Source: CAHJXG01 sp965277495 (lineage in GTDB: Bacteria; Pseudomonadota; Alphaproteobacteria; Acetobacterales; Acetobacteraceae). From it: a stretch of DNA of 64,000 bases. The position numbers and the translations under genes are program-made. The stretch covers positions 1,922,001 to 1,986,000 of the forward strand of contig OZ255824.1 of assembly GCA_965277495.1 (NCBI GenBank), read 5' to 3'. The notes under the pieces are model-generated. The model ran no database searches. It was not told where the DNA came from and saw nothing but the letters and a program-made list of their open reading frames with translations. Below, in pieces: positions 9,495 through 18,706 of the stretch. Within the stretch, counting starts at the first letter, position 1, and each line of letters starts with the position of its first letter.

Positions 9495-9894
9495 GGCGCT
9501 CCATTTGGGAAGAGCACACGCGCCCCTCGTTACCCAAGCCCCAGAGATTGTCGGGTAATGCGCATGTCATAGACCATATTCACCCGCGCGTAATCTGGTG
9601 ATGCCGGCAAACCTGAAAAATGGAAACCGGGGACGTTCAGGACATTTCGAACAACATTGCGATCATTGTAGCAACAATCCTGTTTTCTGCCGATGCCGCA
9701 CGCAATCCACGCAACCGATGCGCCCCGCCGTCTTGCAGGGCCGGCTACCTTCGTTTATTTGGCGATCCGCCTGGGAGCCAGGCCGTGGCGGCAACGATGC
9801 CGCCACGGCCTGAAGGACGGTGCAGGCCACCACGCAGGAACGCCATCACCTTTGCGTTTAATTGCGCCCCGCCCTCATTAGCGGAACGTAGTTT
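9495..9894. other. 400-bp non-coding region between divergent genes
   Basis: I find no convincing gene between the Crp/Fnr gene and the glycosyltransferase. The region is less GC-rich than its surroundings. It contains an ATTGT-AGCA-ACAAT inverted repeat at 9665-9678 and a perfect 15-bp-arm hairpin at 9779-9812 (listed separately). Confidence 0.5.
9779..9812. repeat. Perfect 15-bp inverted repeat with 4-nt loop
   Basis: Arms 9779-9793 and 9798-9812 are perfectly complementary, with a 4-nt loop (ACGA). There is no T-run on either side, so a classic intrinsic terminator is not evident. The flanking genes diverge, which makes a terminator for either one unlikely. It could belong to an unannotated small RNA, or be a relic of a repetitive palindrome. 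Confidence 0.7.
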
Positions 9895-9900
9895 GTGCCC

Positions 9901-10899
9901 ATGAATCCAGTCCATGAGATCAGCAACACCGCTTTTGACATAGGCGTTCAGCCAAAAGTGCAGCAGCTTGCCCAACACGGCCTCAAGGCGCCCACCCGCC
10001 CGTCAAGCGTGGCGGTGCCTCGGGTGGCCGCGGTCATCGTCACCCGGGACCGTCCGGCGCTGCTGCGGCAATGCCTAGATGCCGTGCTGGACCAGGCTCG
10101 CCCGCCGGAAGCCGTGATCGTCGTCGACAACGCAAGCCAGGACGCGACCCGCGAGGCGCTGCGGAACTATCCGGCGATCGACTGCATTCGGCTGCTGCGG
10201 AACGCTGGGGGCGCAGGGGGTTTCAGGGCCGGGATACAGCGCGCCCTGGACAGCGGCGCCGAGTGGCTCTGGCTCATGGACGACGACGGACGGCCCGATG
10301 GCCCGCTTTGCCTGGGCGCTCTCCTTGCGACGGCGGCCGCACAACGCGCCGAACTGGTCGGGCCGCTCATTGTGGACGTCGATGCCCGGCAGCGGCTGTC
10401 ATTTCCCATACGCGTCGGCGGCCAAACGGTGTTCGAGGTCGAGGCGCTGGTGCGGCATGGCCCGGTGCCCGGCTTCGCCCATTTGTTCAACGGCGCGCTG
10501 ATCCGCGCCGACCTGTTTCGCCGCATCGGCCTGCCGGACGCGCGGTTTTTCATCCGTGGCGACGAGGTGGAGTTCCTGTTCCGCGCCCGCCGGGACGGAG
10601 CGCGCATCGTGTTGGACACGGCGGCGCAATTCCTGCACCCAGGATCGCAGCCGGAAATCCATCCGATCCTCGGCGGACGCTTCTACGCCGTGGTGCCGAA
10701 TGAGGCCGTGAAGCAGTTCTATCAGTTCCGCAACCGCGGCTACATCTTCCGCCGCTATGGCATGTGGGGCTGGCTGGCGGCGGACCTGGTGCGCTACGGC
10801 TGCTATTTCCTCATCAGCCGGCGTGCGGACGTGGCCGGGCTGGCTCGCTGGGCCGCCGCGACCGCATGCGGCATACGCGGACGGTTCATGCGCGACTGA
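9901..10899 (+). CDS. Family 2 glycosyltransferase
   Basis: GT-A-fold transferase of 332 residues. The Rossmann-like start VAAVIVTRDRPALLRQCLDA is followed by VDNAS and the metal-binding acidic motif LMDDDGRP. A later region resembles GlfT2/rhamnosyltransferase-type enzymes, with HLFNGALIRADLF and a FIRGDEVEF acidic motif. It probably adds a sugar to a surface polysaccharide or lipid carrier; donor and acceptor are unknown. GTG 9895, two codons upstream, is an alternative start. It stands alone, followed by the two-component regulator genes. Confidence 0.85.
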   Translation: MNPVHEISNTAFDIGVQPKVQQLAQHGLKAPTRPSSVAVPRVAAVIVTRDRPALLRQCLDAVLDQARPPEAVIVVDNASQDATREALRNYPAIDCIRLLRNAGGAGGFRAGIQRALDSGAEWLWLMDDDGRPDGPLCLGALLATAAAQRAELVGPLIVDVDARQRLSFPIRVGGQTVFEVEALVRHGPVPGFAHLFNGALIRADLFRRIGLPDARFFIRGDEVEFLFRARRDGARIVLDTAAQFLHPGSQPEIHPILGGRFYAVVPNEAVKQFYQFRNRGYIFRRYGMWGWLAADLVRYGCYFLISRRADVAGLARWAAATACGIRGRFMRD

Positions 10900-10956
10900 G
10901 CCGGCGCCAAGCGTTGGCCCACATAGGATAGGCTGGGCCAGGAATGAGGAACGGCG

Positions 10957-11652
10957 ATGCGCGTGCTGCTGATCGAGGATGACCGGGCGACCGCGGACTA
11001 TCTTGCCAAGGGCCTGCGGGAGATCGGGCACGTGGTCGAGGCGGCGCATACCGGACGCGACGGGCTGTTCCTGGCGTTGAACGAGGCATTCGACGCCATC
11101 ATTACCGACCGCATGCTGCCGGGTCCGGACGGGCTGAGCATCCTGCGGGCCTTGCGCGCGTCGGGCAACCGCACCCCGGTGCTGATCGTGACCGCCCTGG
11201 GCGAAGTCGACGCGCGGGTCGACGGGCTGGACGCCGGCGCCGACGATTATTTGGCCAAGCCGTTCGCGTTCAGCGAACTGCGGGCGCGCCTGGATGCGAT
11301 GACCCGGCGCGCCGGCGCCACCAGCGAGGGCGAGGCCGCGATCCTGCGTGTGGGGGATCTCGAGATGAACCTGCTGCGGCGCACCGTGCGGCGCGGCGGC
11401 CAGCCGATCGAGCTGCTGCCGACCGAGTTCCGCCTGCTGGAGTTCATGATGCGCCGCCCCGGCCAGGTGCTGACGCGCACGATGCTGCTGGAGCGGGTGT
11501 GGGACTTCAACTTCGATCCCACGACCAACGTGGTCGACGTGCACGTGAGCCGGCTGCGGCGCAAGCTGGACACGGGCCGTGAGGCAAATGCGGGCAGCCC
11601 GCCGCTGATCCGCACCCTGCGCGGCGCGGGTTACATGCTGGGGCCGGGCTAG
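10957..11652 (+). CDS. OmpR/PhoB-family response regulator
   Basis: A 231-residue regulator. The receiver domain starts MRVLLIEDDRATADYL, with the acidic pair EDD, the phospho-acceptor Asp in IITDRMLPGPDG (about residue 51) and Lys in LAKPFAFSEL (about 101). It is followed by a winged-helix trans_reg_C DNA-binding domain (LPTEFRLLEFMMRRPGQVLT). It is co-transcribed with the histidine kinase that starts 6 bp after its stop. The kinase and the DegP protease downstream suggest envelope-stress sensing, by analogy with CpxRA. Confidence 0.93.
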   Translation: MRVLLIEDDRATADYLAKGLREIGHVVEAAHTGRDGLFLALNEAFDAIITDRMLPGPDGLSILRALRASGNRTPVLIVTALGEVDARVDGLDAGADDYLAKPFAFSELRARLDAMTRRAGATSEGEAAILRVGDLEMNLLRRTVRRGGQPIELLPTEFRLLEFMMRRPGQVLTRTMLLERVWDFNFDPTTNVVDVHVSRLRRKLDTGREANAGSPPLIRTLRGAGYMLGPG

Positions 11653-11658
11653 GCGCGC

Positions 11659-12984
11659 ATGGGCGGCCTGCGCCACAGCTTTGCGGTCCGGGTGGCCGCG
11701 CTGTCGGCGGTGCTGGTGGTGCTGATCTGCGGCGCCGGCTTTGGCTGGGGCTACTTTCGGGTCGAGGGCGCACTAGGCGCGCAACTCGACGCGGCCATCG
11801 CGACCGACGCTGAGGGATACCTGGAGGATCTCGAAAACCTGGGGCCGCAAGGCCTCGCTGCAAGCGTCGCGGCGGCGTCGCGGCGGCGGGGGGCCTTGGT
11901 GCTGCTGCGCACCGCCGCTGGCGCCCGGATCGCCGGGGCGCTCGATGGCGCGCCGTCCGGCCTGCGCGGGTTTGCCACGCTGCGTGCGCCGGATGGACGT
12001 GACCTGCGGGTGCTCGGCGCGGCGCTGCCGGGCGGGCTTGAGCTGATGGTGGGCGCGGACCTGGCGCCGGTGCGGCGCGGGGCGGCGGCGCTGACTGGGG
12101 CATTGCCGGTCGCCGGGGCGGTGGCGGCATTGGCGGCGCTGCTGCTGGGTTTCGTCGTGGCGCGCCGGCTCGAGCGCCGATTGCGGCAGGTGTCCGAGGC
12201 CGGGCAGGCGGTGATCACCGGCGACCTGTCCCGCCGCCTGCCATTGAGCGGCGCGCGCGATGAGTTCGACCGGCTCGCCGGCACGATGAACGCGGTGCTG
12301 GCCCGGGTCGAAACCCTGGTCGAGGGCCTGCAGTCGACCACCGCCAGCATCGCGCACGACCTGCGCAGCCCGCTGTTCCGCCTGCGCCAGCAGCTCGAGG
12401 CCGCCGCCGCCCGCCCGCGCGAGCCGGAGGCCGACACCCGGACCCTGGACGCCAGCCTGGTGGAGCTGGACGGCGTGCTGGCGACCTTCTCGGCCCTGCT
12501 GCGCATCGCGCGGGTGGAGACGGGATTGACCGACGCGGGCTTCGCGTCCGTGGACCTGTCTGCGCTGGCGGGCGACGTCGCCGAGCTGTATTCGGCCGTC
12601 GCCGAGGACGCCGGTCAGCGCCTGGAAACGTCCATCGCGGCGGGGCAGACGGTGCGCGGCGACCCGGCGTTGCTGCGCCAGGCCGTCGCCAACCTGATCG
12701 AGAACGCGCTGGCACATGGCGGCCCCGGCGTCCGCGTCGAGGTTTGCGTGCGTGCCGATCCTGGCCCGGCACTTGCCATCCGCGACACCGGCCCAGGCAT
12801 CCCCGCCGATGAGCATGATCGCGTGCTGGAGCGGTTCTACCGCCTGGACCGCAGCCGCAATACGCCGGGCAGCGGACTGGGCCTGGCGCTGGTTGCGGCG
12901 GTGGCGCGGCTGCATGGCGCGACGCTCAGGCTGGCGGACGGCGCGCCGGGGTTGTCGGTGACGCTGGCGTTCCCCGAAGTCTGA
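11659..12984 (+). CDS. Sensor histidine kinase
   Basis: A 441-residue membrane kinase. It has an N-terminal transmembrane helix (about 10-30), a periplasmic loop of roughly 110 residues, a second helix (about 145-170) and a HAMP linker. The HisKA motif is ASIAHDLRSPL, with the phospho-accepting His. An HATPase_c domain follows, with N-box NLIENALAHG and G-box DTGPGIP and GSGLGLALV. It is the partner of the adjacent response regulator. The periplasmic loop has no recognised ligand fold. Confidence 0.92.
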   Translation: MGGLRHSFAVRVAALSAVLVVLICGAGFGWGYFRVEGALGAQLDAAIATDAEGYLEDLENLGPQGLAASVAAASRRRGALVLLRTAAGARIAGALDGAPSGLRGFATLRAPDGRDLRVLGAALPGGLELMVGADLAPVRRGAAALTGALPVAGAVAALAALLLGFVVARRLERRLRQVSEAGQAVITGDLSRRLPLSGARDEFDRLAGTMNAVLARVETLVEGLQSTTASIAHDLRSPLFRLRQQLEAAAARPREPEADTRTLDASLVELDGVLATFSALLRIARVETGLTDAGFASVDLSALAGDVAELYSAVAEDAGQRLETSIAAGQTVRGDPALLRQAVANLIENALAHGGPGVRVEVCVRADPGPALAIRDTGPGIPADEHDRVLERFYRLDRSRNTPGSGLGLALVAAVARLHGATLRLADGAPGLSVTLAFPEV

Positions 12985-13093
12985 CGAATTCGACATGTTC
13001 GCGCATGGCGAAGCTCCATGCGGGTGGCTGCATATGCGGGGTCAGGCGGAGGCGATCCGCCCCAAGAAGCACCCGAACATCAGGAGTTCAGCA

Positions 13094-14617
13094 ATGCCCA
13101 AACTAAAATCTCCTCGCAACGCCGCCTTTGCCGCGGTGCTGCTGGCCGGCACCGCCCTGGGCGGCCTCGGCGCGTCGCTCCGTCCCGCCGCCGCCGAGGA
13201 CGCGGCGGTCGCTGCTGCGCCGATCGTGGCGCCAGCCGGGCCGGCGATGCCAGGCTTCGGCGACCTCGTCCGCCGCGTGCGCCCGGCGGTCGTGACCATC
13301 ACCAGCACCGAGCGCGTCCAGGCGGAACAGGCCAGCTCGCCATTCCCGCAGGGATCGGACCAGGATCAGACCTTCCGCCACTTCTTCGGCCACAATGGGT
13401 CCGGCAACGAGGGGCAGCCCGGCACCGAGGGGCGATCCGGCCATGAGGGGCAACTGGCGAAGGCGCTGGGCTCCGGCTTCATCATCGATGCCGACGGCCA
13501 TGTGGTCACCAACAACCACGTCGTCGACGGCGCGACCAAGGTCGTCGTGACGCTGGATGACGGACGCGAGCTGAATGCAACCGTGGTGGGCCGCGACGCC
13601 CGCACCGACATCGCCGTGCTGAAAATCGACGCCGGCGCAAAACTGCCCTTCCTCGCGCTGGGCGACAGCGACAAGGCGCAGCCTGGCGATTGGGTGGTGG
13701 CGATGGGCAACCCGTTCGGGCTTGGCGGCACCGTGACGGCGGGCATCGTCTCGGCGCGCGGTCGCGACATCGGCGCCGGGCCGTATGACGATTTCCTGCA
13801 GGTCGACGCGCCGATTAACCGCGGCAACTCCGGCGGCCCGCTGTTCGGGACCGACGGGACCGTGATGGGCGTCAACACGGCGATCTTCAGCCCGTCGGGC
13901 GGCTCGGTCGGCATCGGCTTCGCCATACCGTCGAACCTGGTCAAACAGGTGGTCGCCGAGCTGGAGGACCACGGCCATCTGGACCGCGGCTACCTCGGCG
14001 TGATGACGCAGAAGCTCAATCCGGAGATGGCGTCGGCGCTCAAGCTGGCGCATCCGGCCGGCGCGCTGGTGTCGGAGGTCGAGGCGAATGGCCCGGCGGC
14101 GAAGGCCGGTTTGAAGCCGGGCGACGTGGTCACGGCGGTGAACGGCACGGCGGTGAACGATCCGCGCGCGCTGGCCCGCCAGGTGGCGGCGATCCATCCC
14201 GGCAACGTTGCGACCTTGGCGGTGCAGCGTGATGGGGCCGAGCAGACGGTCAAGGTGACGGCCTTGACCCTGCCGGAGAAGACGGCGGACGCCAGCGCGC
14301 CCAACGAGGCGTCCAATGGGGCCAAGCTCGGCCTCGCCTTGGCGCCGATCAACCCGGCGGCGCGGGAGAGCCTGGGCCTGGGCGAAGACGTGAAGGGCGC
14401 GGTGATCGCCGGCGTGCGTCCCAACAGCCCGGCGAGCGAGGCGGGCCTGAAGGCGGGCGACGTGCTGCTCAGCGTCGGCAACCGTCCGGTCACTTCGCCG
14501 CAGGATGCGGTGCAGGCGATCCATGCGCAGCAGGACGCCAAGCAGCAGGCGGTTGCGCTCCGGGTGCTGCGCGACGGTCACAGCATGTTCGTGGCGGTGC
14601 CGAGCGCCCAGGGCTGA
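13094..14617 (+). CDS. DegP/HtrA-type periplasmic serine protease (Do family)
   Basis: Periplasmic protease/chaperone for misfolded envelope proteins. It has 507 residues and a signal peptide ending around AAAEDA (residue 35). The trypsin-like domain carries the triad His142 (NNHVVDG), Asp172 (ARTDIAVL) and Ser246 (NRGNSGGP), and two PDZ domains follow (about 305-395 and 415-500). ATG 13094 has AGGAG eight bases upstream. It lies about 110 bp after the two-component genes, so it may be part of their regulon. A strong intrinsic terminator follows. Confidence 0.95.
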   Translation: MPKLKSPRNAAFAAVLLAGTALGGLGASLRPAAAEDAAVAAAPIVAPAGPAMPGFGDLVRRVRPAVVTITSTERVQAEQASSPFPQGSDQDQTFRHFFGHNGSGNEGQPGTEGRSGHEGQLAKALGSGFIIDADGHVVTNNHVVDGATKVVVTLDDGRELNATVVGRDARTDIAVLKIDAGAKLPFLALGDSDKAQPGDWVVAMGNPFGLGGTVTAGIVSARGRDIGAGPYDDFLQVDAPINRGNSGGPLFGTDGTVMGVNTAIFSPSGGSVGIGFAIPSNLVKQVVAELEDHGHLDRGYLGVMTQKLNPEMASALKLAHPAGALVSEVEANGPAAKAGLKPGDVVTAVNGTAVNDPRALARQVAAIHPGNVATLAVQRDGAEQTVKVTALTLPEKTADASAPNEASNGAKLGLALAPINPAARESLGLGEDVKGAVIAGVRPNSPASEAGLKAGDVLLSVGNRPVTSPQDAVQAIHAQQDAKQQAVALRVLRDGHSMFVAVPSAQG

Positions 14618-14643
14618 ACGACACAGCGAGCTCGCCCTATATC

Positions 14644-14678
14644 CCCGCGGGCGGCGCAAGTCGCCCGCGGGTTTTTTT
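14644..14678 (+). terminator. Intrinsic terminator after the DegP-type protease gene
   Basis: A 10-bp GC-only stem (14644-14653 with 14662-14671), an 8-nt loop and a run of seven T residues begin 27 bp after the protease stop codon. This is a textbook Rho-independent terminator on the plus strand. Confidence 0.93.
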
Positions 14679-14743
14679 GTTTAGCCCCCATTTTTGCTGA
14701 GGCAATAGGGCAGGTCCATGCCTAGTGCGGGCGGGCTTGACGG

Positions 14744-14980
14744 TCAGGGTTTCCGTGTCCGCAGGTAGCCCACGACCGTGAATACCAGCCACAGCACCTG
14801 GGTGACGAATGCCGCCAGGTTAAAGCTCCATACCAGCGAGAAGATCACGGCCAGCCCGCCCACGGCGTTCAAGACGGTGTAGCGCACATCTGCCAACCCC
14901 AGCTTGCCAAGTTGCAAGCCGGCGTAGGCCCCGACGTAAAGCACGACGCCAAACAGCCCAATCGCGTCAGGCGCCGTCAC
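14744..14980 (-). CDS. Small membrane protein (CBU_0592-like)
   Basis: A 78-residue protein with three hydrophobic segments and the pattern GLFGVVLYVGAYAGLQLGKL ... VLNAVGGLAVIFSL. This resembles the CBU_0592-like family of small inner-membrane proteins, whose function is unknown. It stands alone between the protease terminator and kup. The assignment rests on motif resemblance only. Confidence 0.6.
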   Translation of the reverse strand: MTAPDAIGLFGVVLYVGAYAGLQLGKLGLADVRYTVLNAVGGLAVIFSLVWSFNLAAFVTQVLWLVFTVVGYLRTRKP

Positions 14981-15212
14981 GGCTCACCTTTGCTTCGCCC
15001 CCAGTGGCGAAGCCAGGGTAGCGCGTCGTCATGCCAACATAGGCCGCCGGGATGATCCATGCCGAGGTGTTGATCGGGATGCGGATAGCTCCGGGGCGAA
15101 CTGCATTGCAATCAGGGCCTGCCATCTCCGTCCGGGCGGCGCTCTAGCAAAGCAATCGCAGGTCTGCTTCGATTGTTAACCCGGTCTTATCTCCCGCTGT
15201 AAATAGGTAGCC

Positions 15213-17135
15213 ATGTCGGTCCAGGTCAACGCGAGCACATCCCAGCAGAGCCAGCATCTCGGACCCGGCCACCCCAGCGGCGCCAACCCGATGCGTAGCG
15301 CCCTTCTGATCGGGGCGCTCGGCGTCGTATATGGCGACATCGGCACCAGTCCGATCTACACCCTGCGCGAGTGCCTGAAGGCGGCCGGCGGCGGCAACAG
15401 CACGGAGGTGGTGCTCGGCCTGCTTTCGCTGGTGTTCTGGGCGCTGATGGTCGTGGTGACCATCAAATACGTGCTGTTCGTGATGCGGGCGGACAACGAC
15501 GGCGAGGGCGGCATCATGGCGCTGCTCGGCCTGGCGGCGCACTCGGAGCCCGATTTGAAGCGGCGGAACGCGCTGCTGATGGTGGGCATCGCCGGCGCCG
15601 CGCTGTTCTATGGCGACGGCATGATCACGCCGGCGATCTCGGTCCTGAGCGCGGTCGAGGGGCTGGAGGTCGCCGCGCCGCTGCTCAAGCCCTACGTCAT
15701 CCCGCTCACGATCGTCGTGCTGATCGGGCTGTTCGTGGTGCAAAGCCGCGGCAGCGAGCGCATCGGCCGGTATTTCGGTCCGGTGATGGCGGTGTGGTTC
15801 GTCATGCTGGGCGTGGCCGGGCTGGTGCAGATCGTGCAAAACTTCGGCGTGCTGGCCGCGCTGAATCCGCTCCATGCGGTCCGCTTCCTGTTCGCCCATG
15901 GCTGGATCGGCTTCCTGGCCCTTGGCTCGGTGTTCCTCGCCTTGACCGGGGCCGAGGCGTTGTATGCCGACATGGGGCACTTCGGCCGCGGGCCGATCCG
16001 GCTCGACTGGTTCGTATTCGTCCTGCCGGCGCTCGTGCTGAACTATTTCGGCCAGGGCGCGCTCGTGCTCGCCCAACCCGATACGATCGACAGCCCGTTC
16101 TTCCACCTGTTCCCCGATTGGGCGCTCGTGCCCGTCGTGCTGCTGGCCACCGCCGCCACCGTCATCGCCTCACAGGCGGTGATCTCCGGCGCATACTCGC
16201 TGTCGCAACAGGCGATGCAACTTGGCCTGCTGCCCCGGCTCGACGTGCACCAGACCTCGGACGAGGCGATCGGCCAGGTCTATGTGCCGCAGATCAACTG
16301 GCTGCTGATGGTTTGCGTGCTCGGGCTGGTGCTGGCGTTCGGCTCTTCCGACAACCTGGCGGCGGCCTATGGCATCGCGGTGGCCGGCACGATGGTGATC
16401 ACGACCGGTCTGCTCGCGCTCGTCGCCCGCCGGGTTTGGCGATGGAGCCTGCCGGTGACGGCCGTGGTGATCGGCTTCTTCCTACTTGTCGATCTCATGT
16501 TCTTTGCGGCGAACGCGGTCAAGATACCGCAGGGCGGCTGGTTCCCGTTGCTGGTTGGCGTCATCGTGTTCACGCTGATGTCCACCTGGCGGCGTGGCCG
16601 TGAGATCGTGCTGGAGCGCACCAGCGAGGACAACCCGCCGCTGAAGCAGTTCATCGCCCAGCTCGACCAGTCGAAGATGCCCCGGGTGGAGGGGACGGCG
16701 GTCTACCTCGCCGCGCGCCGGGAGACGGTGCCGTATGCCATGGTCGACAATCTCCGGCACAACAAGGTGCTGCATGAGCGCGTCGTCCTGCTGACCGTGA
16801 TCACCGAGCGCATTCCCTATGTGGACGAGGCGGCCCGGATGACGGTCGAGCCGCTCGGCAGGGGGTTCACCGAGATGACCCTGCGCTTCGGTTTTGCGGA
16901 AGCTCCGGTGGTGCCCACGGCGCTCGAGGCGCACCGGGCCGAGTTCCCGATCGACATTGCCACCACGTCGTTCTTCCTGGGCCGCGAGACCCCGGTTGCG
17001 ACGGTGCAGCCGGAGTTGCCGCTATGGCGCGAGAAACTTTATGCCTTCATGGGGCGCAACGCCGTGAGCGCGTCGAGCTATTTCCAAATTCCGCCCAAGC
17101 GCGTGGTCGAACTGGGCACTCAGGTCGAGCTGTAG
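15213..17135 (+). CDS. kup: Kup-type potassium:proton symporter
   Basis: Low-affinity K+ uptake protein of the inner membrane. It has 640 residues, in line with Kup/HAK/KUP proteins: about 12 transmembrane segments and a cytoplasmic C-terminal domain of roughly 170 residues. The family signature VYGDIGTSPIYTLREC lies near residue 45 and YGDGMITPAISVLSA near 130. It appears monocistronic, with ATG 15213 close after an AT-richer promoter region, and is convergent with the MmgE/PrpD gene. Confidence 0.95.
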   Translation: MSVQVNASTSQQSQHLGPGHPSGANPMRSALLIGALGVVYGDIGTSPIYTLRECLKAAGGGNSTEVVLGLLSLVFWALMVVVTIKYVLFVMRADNDGEGGIMALLGLAAHSEPDLKRRNALLMVGIAGAALFYGDGMITPAISVLSAVEGLEVAAPLLKPYVIPLTIVVLIGLFVVQSRGSERIGRYFGPVMAVWFVMLGVAGLVQIVQNFGVLAALNPLHAVRFLFAHGWIGFLALGSVFLALTGAEALYADMGHFGRGPIRLDWFVFVLPALVLNYFGQGALVLAQPDTIDSPFFHLFPDWALVPVVLLATAATVIASQAVISGAYSLSQQAMQLGLLPRLDVHQTSDEAIGQVYVPQINWLLMVCVLGLVLAFGSSDNLAAAYGIAVAGTMVITTGLLALVARRVWRWSLPVTAVVIGFFLLVDLMFFAANAVKIPQGGWFPLLVGVIVFTLMSTWRRGREIVLERTSEDNPPLKQFIAQLDQSKMPRVEGTAVYLAARRETVPYAMVDNLRHNKVLHERVVLLTVITERIPYVDEAARMTVEPLGRGFTEMTLRFGFAEAPVVPTALEAHRAEFPIDIATTSFFLGRETPVATVQPELPLWREKLYAFMGRNAVSASSYFQIPPKRVVELGTQVEL

Positions 17136-17163
17136 CGGCGTACTAGTAGTGCCGGCTTATCCG

Positions 17164-18609
17164 CTAATCGCCCTGCGTGCCGAGCGCAGGCTCGGTGTCC
17201 GCCGCCAACAACTGGAACAGCGTCGAAAGGTCGCTTCGCTGCTCCAGCCCAAGCACGGCCTCCTCGATTCGGTCGCGCCGTTCGGGGATTACCACGTCTT
17301 CGCAAAGCGTCCGGAACTTGGCGGCAATCTCCTCATTGGAGATGGCGTCGGATAAGCGCAGGCTCTGCTCGACTTCGCGTTCCGTGCCATCGGTCAAGGA
17401 GATGCGCACCCGGCAGCGCAGCTTCAGGTGCGGCGCCCCCTGGAAGCTTTCGTCGTGGTGCATGCGCACCCTTGGGATCAGGCGCCAAACGTCGTCGGAG
17501 TCGATCCGCTCGGCGTTGTATTGCTTGATCATTGCCGCGCCATCGATTGCGGCGACCGCGACGGTGTAGGCTAGGCTCATCTGCGCGCCGACTGACGTGA
17601 GCGGCCGTTCGACCGGGAAGGCGCCGTGATGGAACACGGCGGTGTTGACCCAGACATCGATGTTGGCGATCTCCTCCGGCTGGAACGGACGCTGCTCGCG
17701 CAGCTTGCGGATGGCGTCGATCGGGGCGTGCAGGCCACCCATCGCCGCATACGGCTTGACCACGATCCGGTCGGTTTCCCAGTGTTCCCCAAGCCCCTTC
17801 GAGACCTGCGAGGCATCCGGCGAATGGCCCTCGCCGAATGTTGAAAGGTAGCCGCCGTATTCCCGCTCGAACACGCGCTTGATGCCGGTGTAGCCGTCGG
17901 CCGCGAGCCAGGCGGCATAAAGCCCGGCCCGCGCCGAGAAGCCGTGGTGCATCCGCTTGCACATCGCTTCGAACTGGGCGGCCATCAAGCCGGCGGACTG
18001 CGTGCCGGCCAGGCCGAGCGCGTCCTCGAACCCGGCGGCGTCGAGTTGCAGCAGCGTGCCGGCGGCGGCAGCGGCGGCGTGGGTGCCGAACACCGCGCCG
18101 GAATGCCAGCCGCGCGACAGCATCTCCATCCCGTGCAGGCCGAGGCCGACGCGCGGCCCGACCTCGAACCCGGCGATCGCCCCTTTCAGGAACATGGCGC
18201 CGCTGATTGGGCCGCGCACCTGGGCGCAGGCCAGCAACGGCGGCAGTATCAGCGACGCGCTGTGCAGGGGCGCGAACGGGTGGAAGTCGTCGAGTTCGAA
18301 GCCCTGGATGAACGTGCTGTTCAGCAAGGCTGCGGCGGGGGGCGGCAGCGAGCGGTTCCAGCCGATGAGCGTGGCCGGGCCGCTGCCCTCGAGACGGCAG
18401 ATCGACTCCACGGCACGGCGCGACCAGGGCAGGCGCGCACCCACGAGGGCGCAGGCAACGCCGTCGAGCAGCAGATAGGCCGCGCGGGTCCTGGTGGCCG
18501 CGGGCACGTCCTCTAGCCGGAAGGTGGCGAGCCACGTCGCGAGCTGGCCGGTCGGGCCGGCCCCGTCGGTCACTTGACGCTCGGTTTCAACCCGGTTGAT
18601 CTGGTTCAT
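17164..18609 (-). CDS. MmgE/PrpD family protein
   Basis: A 481-residue soluble protein of the MmgE/PrpD fold, which includes 2-methylcitrate dehydratase and cis-aconitate decarboxylase-like enzymes. Supporting segments are the helical N-terminal half with STFIQGFELDDFHPFAPLHSA, the central HSGAVFGTHAAA and KPYAAMGGLHAPID. ATG 18609 has AGGAGGAG upstream. The gene stands alone, without prpB or prpC, so propionate catabolism is not supported by context. A LysR regulator is divergent from it and probably controls it. The substrate is unknown. Confidence 0.85.
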   Translation of the reverse strand: MNQINRVETERQVTDGAGPTGQLATWLATFRLEDVPAATRTRAAYLLLDGVACALVGARLPWSRRAVESICRLEGSGPATLIGWNRSLPPPAAALLNSTFIQGFELDDFHPFAPLHSASLILPPLLACAQVRGPISGAMFLKGAIAGFEVGPRVGLGLHGMEMLSRGWHSGAVFGTHAAAAAAGTLLQLDAAGFEDALGLAGTQSAGLMAAQFEAMCKRMHHGFSARAGLYAAWLAADGYTGIKRVFEREYGGYLSTFGEGHSPDASQVSKGLGEHWETDRIVVKPYAAMGGLHAPIDAIRKLREQRPFQPEEIANIDVWVNTAVFHHGAFPVERPLTSVGAQMSLAYTVAVAAIDGAAMIKQYNAERIDSDDVWRLIPRVRMHHDESFQGAPHLKLRCRVRISLTDGTEREVEQSLRLSDAISNEEIAAKFRTLCEDVVIPERRDRIEEAVLGLEQRSDLSTLFQLLAADTEPALGTQGD

Positions 18610-18685
18610 GACGCTCCTCCTGTGCCGTTTTACGTGAAGATCGCGGCCCCTGCGCGAGCCGTCCAATATCTTGATCTCGGTAATT

Positions 18686-18704
18686 CGATAACCTAGCCTT
18701 ATCG
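18686..18704. promoter_or_regulatory. Candidate LysR-type operator
   Basis: The inverted repeat CGATAA-N7-TTATCG contains the T-N11-A core expected for LysR regulators. It lies in the 97-bp divergent region and ends two bases before the LysR start codon, so it fits autorepression plus control of the divergent MmgE/PrpD gene. Predicted from sequence only. Confidence 0.5.
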
Positions 18705-18706
18705 GT

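Noticed and set aside
13103..14659. A 518-codon open frame opposite the DegP-type gene
   Set aside because: The sense strand has an intact protease with catalytic triad, PDZ domains, RBS and terminator.
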